A stretch of DNA of 64,000 bases from Psoroptes ovis (taxonomy: Eukaryota; Arthropoda; Arachnida; Sarcoptiformes; Psoroptidae): assembly GCA_002943765.1 (NCBI GenBank), contig PQWQ01000001.1, forward strand, positions 5,181,501-5,245,500, given 5' to 3'. The notes beneath the pieces were generated by a model. The model searched no databases. It was not told the DNA's origin and saw only the letters and a program-made list of their open reading frames with translations. Positions 23,500-35,500 of the stretch are shown here, in pieces. Within the stretch, counting starts at the first letter, position 1; every line of letters starts with the position of its first letter. The position numbers were made by a program, and so were the translations under genes.

Positions 23500-23583
23500 T
23501 TAGGCTGTCCGAAAAGTTCTCACCCGCTTAATCGAATAGAGTTGCCTGATGAAAATCGGCCAAAACTTTACGGACAACCATAA
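23500..23583 (+). mobile_element. MITE, subfamily A
   Basis: About 84 bp, TTAGGCTGTCCGAAAAGTTC to ACTTTACGGACAACCATAA. Core CTTAATCGAATAGAGTTG. Confidence 0.8.
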
Positions 23584-23829
23584 TATTTTGTGGCACAAAT
23601 TTTTTGTGGTAGTTTTGTAGATTGTTTTTTTATTTATATTTTCATCAAATATAATTTCATTTTCATGTTTTTTTTTATTTTTATTTCACAATTTATTTGA
23701 TTATAATCAAAATTGTGTTTTTAGTGTGTTTTTCGGGGTATTTCTATTAAATTTATTTTGAGAAGAAAAAAAAAAATGATAACGAAAATGCATGATATAA
23801 TCATTTATTATTATTATTATTATTTAATA

Positions 23830-23913
23830 TAAGGTTGTCCCATAAGTTCTTGCCATTTTCCGGATGAAAAAAAAAAATTTAAAAAAGCGGCCAGAACTTA
23901 TGGGACAACCTAA
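23830..23913 (+). mobile_element. MITE, subfamily C
   Basis: 84 bp, TAAGGTTGTCCCATAAGTTC to AACTTATGGGACAACCTAA with TA flanks. The centre is an A run, and the TIR version CCCATAAG/CTTATGGG defines subfamily C. Confidence 0.85.
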
Positions 23914-24371
23914 TATTATTAATCTAATATTATTAATACATTAACTTATCTTGAAAAAAAAAATATGATAATGAAAATGAAGAATATATTTTTTTGAAGA
24001 TATCGTTGAATCGAATTGATGATGATATGATGATGATGACTGATAGATTTAAGAATGATGAAAAAAATTGGTGAAAAATGAAAATATTTTGTATTACAAA
24101 GGCAAGGTGATCACAAGGTATCGCAAAGTTGTTTCATTGACGATGAATGAAAATTGTTGTCGAATTGTAAAGAATTTAAAAATACATTTAAAAATAGTAT
24201 TTTTGTGTATATTAGTTTTATTTATCATCATCAATTTTTATTATTAGATTTAGGATAAATGATAAGAAATTTAGATCAAAAATAAAAATGGAAAAATTTT
24301 CCATTGTTAAATAAATAAATGAATGAAACACAAAAATATATATGCATTCAATCATTTTTAAATCATCAATC

Positions 24372-24375
<4 letters not shown>

Positions 24376-24402
<27 letters not shown>
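24376..24402. repeat. TG dinucleotide microsatellite
   Basis: About 13 tandem TG units. Confidence 0.9.
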
Positions 24403-24439
24403 ATGAATCATTAAAACAATCTTTGAAGAAAAAAAAATA

Positions 24440-24523
24440 TTAAGCTGTCCGAAAAGTTCATTCGGCTTAATCACAATAGAGTTGCTCGATGAAAATCGAC
24501 CAAAACTTTCCGGACAACCTAAA
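24440..24523 (+). mobile_element. MITE, subfamily A
   Basis: About 84 bp, TTAAGCTGTCCGAAAAGTTC to AACTTTCCGGACAACCTAAA, flanked by TA. Confidence 0.8.
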
Positions 24524-24682
24524 TATATTAATAATAATCAACAGTGAAAAAAATATCAACAACAACAACGAAGAAAAAAAACAAAATGTAAAAATATTTA
24601 AAAAAATATACCGAATAAATGAATCAAAATCAAAATGAAACAGTTTAAGGTGCGGTTAATCTATGTAATAGTATTAATAATA

Positions 24683-24762
24683 TTAGGTTGTCCGAAAAGT
24701 CCTTGCCGATTTTTTAATGATTTTCTATGATATAATCGACAAAAACTTTGTGGACAACCCAA
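24683..24762 (+). mobile_element. MITE, subfamily B
   Basis: 80 bp, TTAGGTTGTCCGAAAAGTCC to AACTTTGTGGACAACCCAA, TA flanks. It lies 159 bp after the 24440 copy, the shortest gap in the window. Confidence 0.85.
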
Positions 24763-25377
24763 TACATAATAATAATAATAAAAATGGTTCAATTTATTTT
24801 GTTTTTTTTTTCATACTCAGATGTTAATGAATGTATACAATTTGAACAACATTCATTCAATCATTCATTCATTTTCAACATTTATCCAAAGAAAAATTGT
24901 TGAAAATGATTCATTTTTTACGAATAAACGAAATAAAACTGATTAAAATTGCCCTAGAATTGTACCTATTCATTCATACCATTTTCTTTTGTTTAAATCC
25001 AATCATTTATCACACAAAAAAAAATGAAATGAATAAATAAACAAATGGAATGAATCGGGAAATTGTCATTAACTTTGGGGCTCAAATGCATCCATTAATA
25101 ACGTTTTTTTGCATAGAACATTTATGAATGGACAAATTGTGTGAAATGAATGATAATAAATCGATTCACACTTTTGTTTAATGTTTCTCTGCTATTTATT
25201 TTGATATTACAACACATAAAATAATCAAGTTAATAATGATTATAATGATGACAAGTGATGATGATGATAACAACAATTGATAATAATCATTTTGATATTA
25301 TCAACTGTGATAGATGTTTTGAATTGTTGTAGTCATGAATTGAAGTCATTATTTGTCTTTATTTTTTTAAAATTTTA

Positions 25378-25460
25378 TTATGGTTGTCCGCAAAGTTTTT
25401 GCCGGTTATATCAAGTAGAAAATCATTGAAAAATCGGCAATAACATTGCGGACAGCCTAA
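25378..25460 (-). mobile_element. MITE, subfamily B (reverse)
   Basis: 83 bp, TTATGGTTGTCCGCAAAGTT to AACATTGCGGACAGCCTAA. The paired substitution CGCAAAG/CATTGCG keeps most of the stem. Confidence 0.8.
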
Positions 25461-26328
25461 TATCTGAAATTGAAGAAACATAATTTAAAACATATTCAAA
25501 TGATGATGATGATAATGATGATGAGACTGTGTATTCTCTTTGAAAATAAGTTTATTTAATTTTTTTTGTCTTGAATATTTTCTTTGAAAAAAAAACCAAG
25601 TAATTCTTCCATTAATTCTCCAAATAATTGATTAATGTGTATTCTTAGCTAAGAAATCATGAATCATTCAAGATTTTTCCCCGTTTTAAAATTCCAGGTA
25701 TTTCTGGCCAATTTCATTTAATTTACCTGAATTTTTGAATAATTCAAATGTGACTGATGACAATTAAAGTACGCAATCAAATCAATTGGCCACATATTTG
25801 TATGAGAAAAATGAATATTTTTTATGAGATTTGTATTTTCCCGAAGCTTTGCGATTTTAAAAATTCTCAAGATTTATTTATTTCTCAAGAAATTTTTCTT
25901 CAATTAAGAATTTGAAAAAAAATTCATTTATTTAAGATGTTTCTACACAACTCTGCTGAACGATTGTCAGAAATTCATTGAAGCGATTAGTTTGAATAAT
26001 GTTGAATAACAACGATCGACGACAAATGGTCATGGTTGCTTTCATTCAATTCATTTCATTTCATTTGATTTCACGTGAAGAAAATGAAATGAAATGATCA
26101 ATTTCTTCTTTGTTTGTTTGTTGATTAACAACGAATAATAACAAACGAATGCCATATGTCTTGATGATGATGATGATGATTATTGTCGTCATTATCATCG
26201 AATAATAATCAAAATAATAATCAAAACAGGTAGGAACAGTGATCAGAAGCGAATATATTCAATTATCATTCGTAGAAAATGATTGCCTTTTGTTTATCAT
26301 TCATCGCAGTCAGTTTTGTATTTTTATA

Positions 26329-26410
26329 TTAGACTGTCCGGAAAGTTCTGGCCGATTTTCATGAGCAACTTTGTTGATTTGAGCCGAATGAACTTTTCGG
26401 ACAACGCTAA
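26329..26410 (-). mobile_element. MITE, subfamily A (reverse)
   Basis: 82 bp, TTAGACTGTCCGGAAAGTTC to AACTTTTCGGACAACGCTAA, with TA flanks. Confidence 0.85.
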
Positions 26411-27062
26411 TACAAAGGTTTTTTCATTTTGTTGTTTTATGAGCGCGAAAGTCAATGATAATTTGAAATACCAGACCAAAAATACTAACGATTCCGACCA
26501 TTCTTCCTTTAAATTCAATTAGAGAAAAATTTTCACACATAATTTCAAATTCTCAAAGAAATATATCATTATTATTATGACTATTGTTGTGATGATCATA
26601 TTTGATCATATATGATCATCATTGTAATGTTTAAATGAATAATGTTTGAATGAATGAATGAATAATCAAAGACGTAAATAATCAAATTTTGATTTTGATA
26701 TTCATATTTATTTTTGCTCTTGTTTTACATAAATTTATTTATTTAAGATAATTTTCTTTAAATTGCATAATTTTCTTTAACAAAATGCAAACGTCCGTAA
26801 CAATCGTTTGCAATCGCTGCAATCAATGATCATTAGTCAATTAGATTAACTTGGCAATTGTGATTAGTGTTTTCAAGCTTTTTGAATTATTTCTATTTTT
26901 TCTCATTAATTCAAGTTTAAGTTGATTTACCTTTGCAAATTTTTTTTTAAAGAAAACTATTTCAATTTAAATTTCCCCCGATTATAAACATTTGAAATAA
27001 CATTAAATTGAATTATTTAAAATTTTTTCTCCAAACACTTTACCCCAAAAAAATCATGATGC

Positions 27063-27133
27063 AGTGTTTTTCATGTTTTGTGGACTTGATTTTTCTCCAA
27101 AAAAAAAAAATCAAGTCCTTGGGTCAAACACTT
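27063..27133. repeat. Composite hairpin beside a MITE
   Basis: GGACTTGATTTTT (27082-27094) pairs with AAAAATCAAGTCC (27106-27118). An outer AGTGTTT/AAACACT pair (27063-27069, 27127-27133) extends it. Confidence 0.75.
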
Positions 27134-27147
27134 TCATTAAAATAATA

Positions 27148-27228
27148 TTAAGTTGTCCGATAAGTTTTTGCCGATTTTTTCATGATTCCCTACGATATAA
27201 TCGGCAAAAACTTTTCGGACAAATCTAT
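27148..27228 (+). mobile_element. MITE, subfamily B
   Basis: TTAAGTTGTCCGATAAGTTT to AAACTTTTCGGACAAATCTA; the right terminus is altered, so the end is approximate. Core CCCTACGATATAATCGGC. Confidence 0.8.
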
Positions 27229-27402
27229 TAATAATAATAACACTGGTAAAATGTGAAATACCTTTTAATCATTTTGTCAGAATCATTTTTCTTATTTTGT
27301 TTATGCATCGTTTAATAATCTTGAAAATAATCTCAGAAAACAATGATTATCGTATGGATGGATGGTAATCACAAACTATGGTTCAAAGAAAATAATTCGG
27401 TA

Positions 27403-27482
27403 TTAAGTTGTCCCATAAGTTCTTGCCGTTTTTTGAATGAAAAAAAAAATTAAAAATGGCAAAAACTTATGGGACAAGCTAA
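27403..27482 (+). mobile_element. MITE, subfamily C
   Basis: 80 bp, TTAAGTTGTCCCATAAGTTC to AACTTATGGGACAAGCTAA, flanked by TA. Confidence 0.85.
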
Positions 27483-28641
27483 TAATAACTGATTATGTAA
27501 TTTTTTGTAAAAATATTTTTTACAAAAAATATTTCCCAAAAAACAAATTCCTTTATATATATGATCATCTGACCAAATTATTATTGCCCAAAGTTGATCA
27601 TCAATTTTTTTTTTGGTGATGATAATCAAAATAATCAAAATAATAATAATAGCAACAGCAACAATGACGATGATGATGATGATCATTGATTGTAAATAAT
27701 CATTGATGTACAATGTGTGTGTACATTGATTATGATCATCATCATCATCATCATCATTAAAGAAATATTTGTGAGTGTGTGTGTATTTGAAATTCGTGAC
27801 CAATATTCAAACAACGACTTAAGCAAAATTGATTATTATTATAATAAATAATAACTATAGCTGCAATGATGAACCAATGAGAGCCAATGAAAGGTTTTTG
27901 ATTTGATTTGATTTGATTTTCTCTCTGTTTTACTTAAATTATTTCAAAACTTATTCAAACATATTTTAGGGGAAATAATAATAATGATAATGATAATGAT
28001 AATTATTATAATAATCATGTGATTCAGATCGCTGACCACTTTTGAAGATATTGTAAAGAATTAAGAGATTTAACAAAGAAATTTCAATGGAAAATTGTAT
28101 TCATTCACCATGTATTTTATTTTTGGTTTATATTAATATATTTGGCTAATAAATCATTGTATTACTCGTGCAATATTTGGATGAATAAGTAATCAGTTTT
28201 ACCCAGTGTTTAAATGTTTCTGTTCATGATTTTTTTTTCGAGAATTTCTTTTTGAAAGATTTTTAAAAGGTATTGCTAAGATTGTCTTAGGTCAATTACA
28301 CGAATATCGATGCAATGTTTCCTAAAGGTTTTCAACCCAATATGAATAGTATAAGTGTTTCAATTTCCGTAGAAATCTCGTTGTGAATTCTTGAAATAAA
28401 ATTTTTTCTTGGTGCATTTAATTGATTTGAATGAAGTAAAACAAAATAAATGAATAATCAAATTGTCATTTCCTCTATATATTTCTTAAAGTTCAAAAAC
28501 AGAAGTAATTTTTTTGGTTTCTTCATTCATTCATTCATTCATCATTCAATTCAATTCAATTCAAACTTGTATACATCAGCGCGCACGCATACACAATTTT
28601 ACAATTGTCAACAATCATTGTTTTTTCTAAAATAAATAATA

Positions 28642-28724
28642 TCACATTGTCCGAAAAGTTCATTCAGGTTAATCACGAATAGAATTGCACATGAAAATTG
28701 GCCAAAACTTTTCGGACAATCTAA
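28642..28724 (+). mobile_element. MITE, subfamily A
   Basis: 83 bp, left end decayed (TCACATTGTCCGAAAAG), right end AACTTTTCGGACAATCTAA followed by TA. Confidence 0.75.
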
Positions 28725-29509
28725 TATTAAATAATATAAACAACAATTACACAGGTAATCAATGAATCAATGGTGGATAGAAATTAAACAAAAAAAAATC
28801 TAAAAACAATCAAAACTTCTTCATAGTAGTTTAATTAGCCATAACAACCTTAACGACGACTAAGACGACGACCTACGATTGTGTATACACTCAAAAATAA
28901 AACTTCAGAAAGAAAAAGTCATTTCCCACGCGCTTTTTTCGCTTTTTGATTATATTCAAATGGTGGTTCTGCTGCTGCTGCTGTTGTTGTCGATGCCGAT
29001 GCAGATGCAGATGATGACACACAGTGTGTGTTTGTGTATTCATTCATGTTCATTCATCTTAAACATTTCATTTCATTTCATTCATTAACACACACAGATC
29101 GACAGTGTTTGGTTGGTTAGAATAAAAATAAATACTGTGAATGAACCAACCAAACAAACAAACCAAGCAAACTTTGATAAACATTTGTGTTTGTTTGTGT
29201 GAAATTATTTTTTCAAATAAATCAATTTAAAAATAAAAGTAAATTCAATTGTTTTCTGTGATTCAATTCAATTCATTTGTATGAGATTTTTTGTGTGTTT
29301 AACTACTAATAATAATGTTAAACACATCGAACACATTGAATCTTTGATGATTTGAAATGAATTTGAATTTTTATTTATTTATTTATTTATTTACCCATTC
29401 ATTCATTCATTTATTGAATCAACAGGTATGAATTCATGAATTTATTTCATCTTTTGGTTGCATTTATGTAAATAAAAAAAATGAATAAATCATAAATCGC
29501 ATACGAATA

Positions 29510-32500
29510 ATGCATCCTGGTCAAAGGTCAACATCAACAACGACATTATCTTCATCACCAGCAACTGGCTGCCCTATGACAAACAATATTTCACCAAAAA
29601 ATCAAAATCAAAATCAAATAATGAACATACAACAAAATACTTTGTCAGCATTTGTAAATAATAATAGTAATAGTCATAATAATAATAATCAACGAATTTT
29701 ACAACAACGAATATCCGGTAAGTGATTTTGTTTACCCAATAAACATTCATTTTATTGCATGTAAACACACTATAATTCTTGAATTATTCTTTGATTTGAA
29801 AGGTGAAAGGGCAAACAAGTGTTAATGGAATTTTCAAATAATCTTCGACAAAAGTTTCTATTAGCAACTAGTGACACTGAATTTCATTAATTAATTTTCA
29901 ATTATAAGGTTTAAACCCTTTATTAATTTTGCGCAATTGAAAAATAGTGAAGAAACTTGATCTTTTTTGATGAAATTTTCAAGCAGATATTATGACATAA
30001 AGCTTGTTTGTCACTTGTCTGTTGAAATGTTTAGACCAAAACAACAATTATGATTCATTTTGGGCCGTTTGTCTTGTTGTTTCATATGTTCATTCTCTCA
30101 TTCACATAGATTTCATTTTTTAAATTTAAATTTTTAAGAAAAATTTAATATCATTACGATCTGAAATAATTGTTATTATTATTACAGTCTTGTGATTGTA
30201 ATTAAAAAAATTTCTTTCCAAATTTAAAATGCTTGAAAAACGTTTTTTCCATTCATTCGTATTCGTTAAAATTTTTTCAATTATTACAAATAATAACAAC
30301 AACAACAAATGAATAAAATATTTTGATAATAATAATTATATTTTTTTACTAAATGGCCATTTATAAACTATTATTCTATTTTTGAAAAAAATTTGAAAAA
30401 CTTTCATTTTGATCATTGTTTTTTTATGAACAAAATTATTTTTATTATTGCAACAATTATGAATGATCATTAACAATTATTAATGCTCTTATTATTATTA
30501 TAAATGAAATCTAGATCAAACAATAATAATTGTAATAATTATAATATACAAGGTTTGTTCAAGTTTTAATTCATAGTTTTAAAATTAAATTTCATAATTT
30601 TATCATATAAAATTCGTATTCAAAACTACGAAAATTAACTTTAAAACTTTGAATAAAAACCTTTAAAACCCTGTAAACATTAAATTTCATAATTTTGTTT
30701 GTTTGTTTATTTATTTTTCCAACATTATAACACAATCTAATAACATAAATATTGTTTTATTGGTTTTTATTTCTTTGGAAAAACAAAAATTTATAATTAT
30801 GATTATAACACGATATATACACAATATATATTATTCATTTATTTTAAAACAAAACAAAACAATTGATCATATCATATGGCATCATTTATTGAAAAATTTT
30901 TCAGAAAACTATTAAATTTTTTAGGCGTTAATAGTCGATGATGTAATCCATTCATTCATCCATTCATTCATCCATGCACAAATCCCCTTATGTGCATCCA
31001 GCTTACAGCTCAAAGCTTTCTCTGCTCTTTTTCAACTTGCATTAATTATTCCATTTATTGATGATGATGATGTTTGGTCATCGGATAATAACTGGATGAT
31101 GATGGTCAATGAACATAGAATGAATGTGAACATACTTGGTCTAATTACTTTTTCTCTTCGCTTATTTTGTTTTAAATTTTTCAAAATTTTAATTTTTTCT
31201 TATTTTTCAAAATCATCTATTTCTTCAAAGAAATCTTTGAAGTTTTGATCTTCAAAGAAATAGATGGATAATTGCTTGCGGTATATATTTTTTGTTCTGT
31301 TGATTTCTAAAATATGAATTTAAATTTTGTTCAAAATTTTCACAAATTTTCGTTTGACCATTAGTCGCATTTTTTCTGTGTCCATTCATCTATCATTAGC
31401 GTTTGCAAAAAAGGCTGCATCTATTTAGCCATTTTAATTGTCTAAACTTTAGACTCTAAAGGGTTTTTGTAAAATTTTTGCAAAATAAATTATTTTTCTC
31501 CAATTCAAATGACTATGATGATCTGCTTTAATAAACATCATTTGTTTTTTTTATTTTTTATTTTTTTGAATCTTTATCCATTATTATCCACACAGATGTA
31601 TTTGTATCACAATGAATAATAATAATAATAATAATAATAAAAATAATACTTGAAATGCCAATGTCCATAAACAATAAAATTTAGTTCCTTAAGAAAGACA
31701 ATAGAATTTTCTGATTCATTTGTTTTTTTTTTTGCTGCTAATATTTACTGCCATTTATTCACATTAATAATTCAAGGAAATTGGCAAAAATTTTCATTCA
31801 TTTCAAACCATTTGTTCGATTATCTTGTGTTGATTGTTGTTGAATCATTATTTTTGGTAAATATTTATATTTGAAATATGTATGAAAATCTATTAGGTTG
31901 TCCGGAAAGTTCTGGCCGATTTTCATGAGCAACTCTATGCGATTAAGCGGGAGAGAACTTTTCGGACAGCCAAATATATTTGAAAATATTTTCTTAGAAA
32001 TATTTTCTTGGCTTCTACGCTTCAATATTGCATTGCAATTTGAATTTCTTAAAAGTTGTGGATGCTTTTTTTGTTATCATCATGAATATCATCATCATTA
32101 TTATTATTATTATCATTATCATTGAATGATGATGATGTGGTTAAATATAATGGCTGCAACTTGAATTTCATTTTATTTATTCATTTTTTCTAATGATAAT
32201 AATAATAAAGATGATAACGATGATAATGATAATGGTGGTAATCATTTGTTTAAAAATATTTTGTTTTCGCATCTTGATATCACTTTAGTGTTTGCTTTGG
32301 ATGCAAAATAAATCTGTAAATATCTTTTTGATCAATTTTCTGCTGGAAAAAATTTGTATTTTTTCAACAATTTGGCCTAACAAATCACCATTCAATCAAT
32401 TCCGAAATTGAAAATTTTGCCACCACCATAATCAAACCATATTCTCAATGATTTGTCAGTCAGCTTTGTTGACTTTGGCAGAGTTGTTGGTTTTTTTTGG

Positions 32501-35500
32501 TGCCGCCAAACTAATCATATACCGGTATTCATATACTGATGACAATCAAATACATTGGTTTAAAGAGGCAAAATATTGCCAGAATGATTCAAAGCAATCA
32601 TTTGTAATTCATTCAAAAAAATTCAATATTTCAGCATCCGATTCGATCATCATTGCTTGTAAATGCTGTTATTTCGACTAACACCGAAATTGAACGAAGA
32701 AAAATAAAAATGAAAATCTATTAGGTTGTCCGGAAAGTTTTTGCCGATTATATCGTAGAAAATCATTGTAAAATCGGCAAGAACTTTTCAGAAAACCTAA
32801 TACGAAAAACCATGTGAAATGTGTATATGTATTTGACCGCAATTATTGTAATTGTTTAATAATCACACATGTTGTTCATCATCATGTGTTTGTATTCATA
32901 TTGTTTAGCTTATTATTATTATTATTAGTTCGGTATTTGAGCTTTAACGTTTGGTTCAATCATTATTATTATCACAATCATTGTAATTCTCTTTTTACAT
33001 ATTTCATTCACTCATTCATTCATTTTATTCATTTTTATTCAATTTCATCATCATCATCATCATCATCTCATTGAATATATGAATTACAAATTTTTGGGTT
33101 GATACCTATGAGGGGAAATAAAATGAAAGAAAAAAAATGAAAAAAATACCTGTTGTTATGCAATATATTCGGTTGTCCAAAAAGTTTTGCCCAATTTTCA
33201 TTAGCAACACTATTCGATTAAGCTGAATGAACTTTTCGGACAATCTAATATAATAATAATAATAATAATCGAATAGTAATGAAAAATAATTTTCGTGAAA
33301 TAAAAGATTTCTCGTATTATCATTATTTGATTGAAATTTCTATTAATTTTTGAATTGAAAAATATATTTTTTTTCGACCAAATAGATAGAGAGAAACTGC
33401 GAGAGATGAGATGCACAACAACAACTGAAGTCTAAAAAAATAGCATACCGGGCATATCATACCTGTTAATATATTATACACACACACACACAAGATTAAC
33501 ATTATATTGGGTTGTCCGATAAGTTTTTGCTGTTTTTTAAATTTTTTTTTTCATTTGAAAAACGTCAAGAACTTATGGGACAACCCAATATTCCGCCTTA
33601 CATGAATATGAATAATGTAAAAATTTGTTGTTTGGCATCTCTATACAAGAAAATTGGTTTGTTGGTTAAGATGAAAATCTATTTTTTTGAATTGAATAAG
33701 AGATGAACCTTTTCAGATGATTTGATGTTTTCAAAGTTTGAAACCTTAACGAAAAAATAACTCATCACATTTTTTCAAATGATTAGTGAATGGTGGTGAA
33801 TTGTGAATTGTGATCATCATCATCTACATCTATTCCGATTGTTAAAATCCACATCAGAAATAAGAAGTCTGTGTGTTAGTGATGAAAAGTAATGAAAATC
33901 CATATTTATTCTATTATTATTTTCAATTGTTTTGCTGTGTGTTATCATCATTGTCATCAATCGATATGATATGTAAGACTATTGTCCATCCGAAACCATT
34001 GTTTGTCATTGTGGTTGTTGTTTTTTTTATTTTGAAAATTTTCAAAATTTCTGACATTTTTGACATTTCAAAATTTTGATAATGATTATTATTATCTGGC
34101 CAACTAAATAATGGTGAATAATAATGTTTGAATGTTGTCAGGCGGGAAAAAAATGAATCAATTTAAATATTCATATCATATTGAATTGATAATCGTATGT
34201 TTTTCTAATGTAATTTTCTTCATACTTTGCCTGCATCGGTTATAATGTGAGAAAAATTTAAGATGATGTGTGTGTATTTGTGTCTCAGAATGAAATTCAT
34301 CAAAATACGATGATAATAATAACCATAATAATGACCATAATAATCATAGTCTTCGTTAATACATGTTACGTTAATTTTTCAAAATTTTTAAAATTTCAAA
34401 ATTCAATTTTTTTCCATATTTCTTTAACTTCTTCGGTTCACATCCATGCCTCGAAAAACTAATAATAATCATAATTTTTTTCTATGATAAAACATAGGTT
34501 TAGTAGATCAACAACAAGATGATTATCGACAACGACAACGAGCGACGACATCATCAACCACACGACCATCATCTTTGTCGGATGACCAACAACAACAACA
34601 ACAGCAGCAGCAAATGCTTCTGTCCAATGTTTCAACAACATCATCACGAACACCTACGCATCAACATTATCAAATGATAAGATGTGATAATTTTCATAAT
34701 GAAATCAATAATAATCATAAAAATAATCAGTCATTTTTAAAATTATATTCAACATTACCTCATAATTATAATAATCATAATCATAATCGTAGCAATGACA
34801 GTGACAATCAAAGTTATCAGATTAATAATCAAAAATCATTGCTAGATACGAATAATCAGCCTTCTTCGAAATTATTTCAATCAAGAAATTCAAATACATT
34901 GCCAACAAATTCAACGCTAAATTCTTTAATGGCGGCAAATTGTTTTAATAATTCAATGAAATTATCATCATCATTCAAAGCATCATCATCATCACAGCCT
35001 ACGACATCAAAATTCACTAATAATAATAGCAACAATATGAATCAACAGCAACAACAACAACAACGACATGAATTACGTCGACAAATATCATTGAATAATT
35101 TAGATAAACTCATCAATTCACCACCATCACAATCGACATCCATTGCTTTGAATGGTAATAAAAATTTGACCAAAGATAATTCATTTCATATTTCATCGAA
35201 CGATAATAATAGCCGAAATGTAAAAAGATTATCGAAAATTGTTGAATCACCTGCATCACCAACAACAACAACAACAACAACATCGTGTCAAAGTAAAGTA
35301 AGTTTATTTCAACAAAAAATACGTGCTATCCTGTTACCATCATCGACATCGAAAGAAAATAATCTTAATAATAATCAATCACAGCAGCAGCAACAACTGA
35401 CTCGAAAATCTACAGATATTTCAATCAATGATAAATCAAGAAATGAATCAACATATCGATCATATGGTAATCTAGTTTCATCATCATCATACAATGATAT

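Larger units (their letters stand above)
14043..29509. other. 15-kb region without recognised genes
   Basis: Reading frames here are short, T-rich or made of MITE sequence; none resembles a known family. It contains about eighteen MITEs, a 27-bp poly-T tract, TG repeats and several short hairpins. It separates the divergent UQCC2 and SAM-protein genes, so it probably holds both promoters, and perhaps 5' UTR exons and enhancers of the SAM gene. A donor-like CAG/GTATGA at about 29424 is a candidate end of an untranslated exon. Confidence 0.6.
29718..34497 (+). other. First coding-gene intron of the SAM protein
   Basis: Donor GTAAGT at 29718 and acceptor ATAG at 34494-34497. It contains MITEs at 31893, 32721, 33168 and 33507, a TAA-type microsatellite near 31615-31640, a hairpin at 31214-31266 and one weak 77-codon ORF at 32448. 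No other coding feature is supported. Confidence 0.75.

Noticed and set aside
14043..29509. tRNA, rRNA or CRISPR-like arrays
   Set aside because: No cloverleaf with a GGTTCGAATCC-type arm was found, no rRNA-like stretch, and the regular repeats are MITEs or microsatellites without spacers of constant length.
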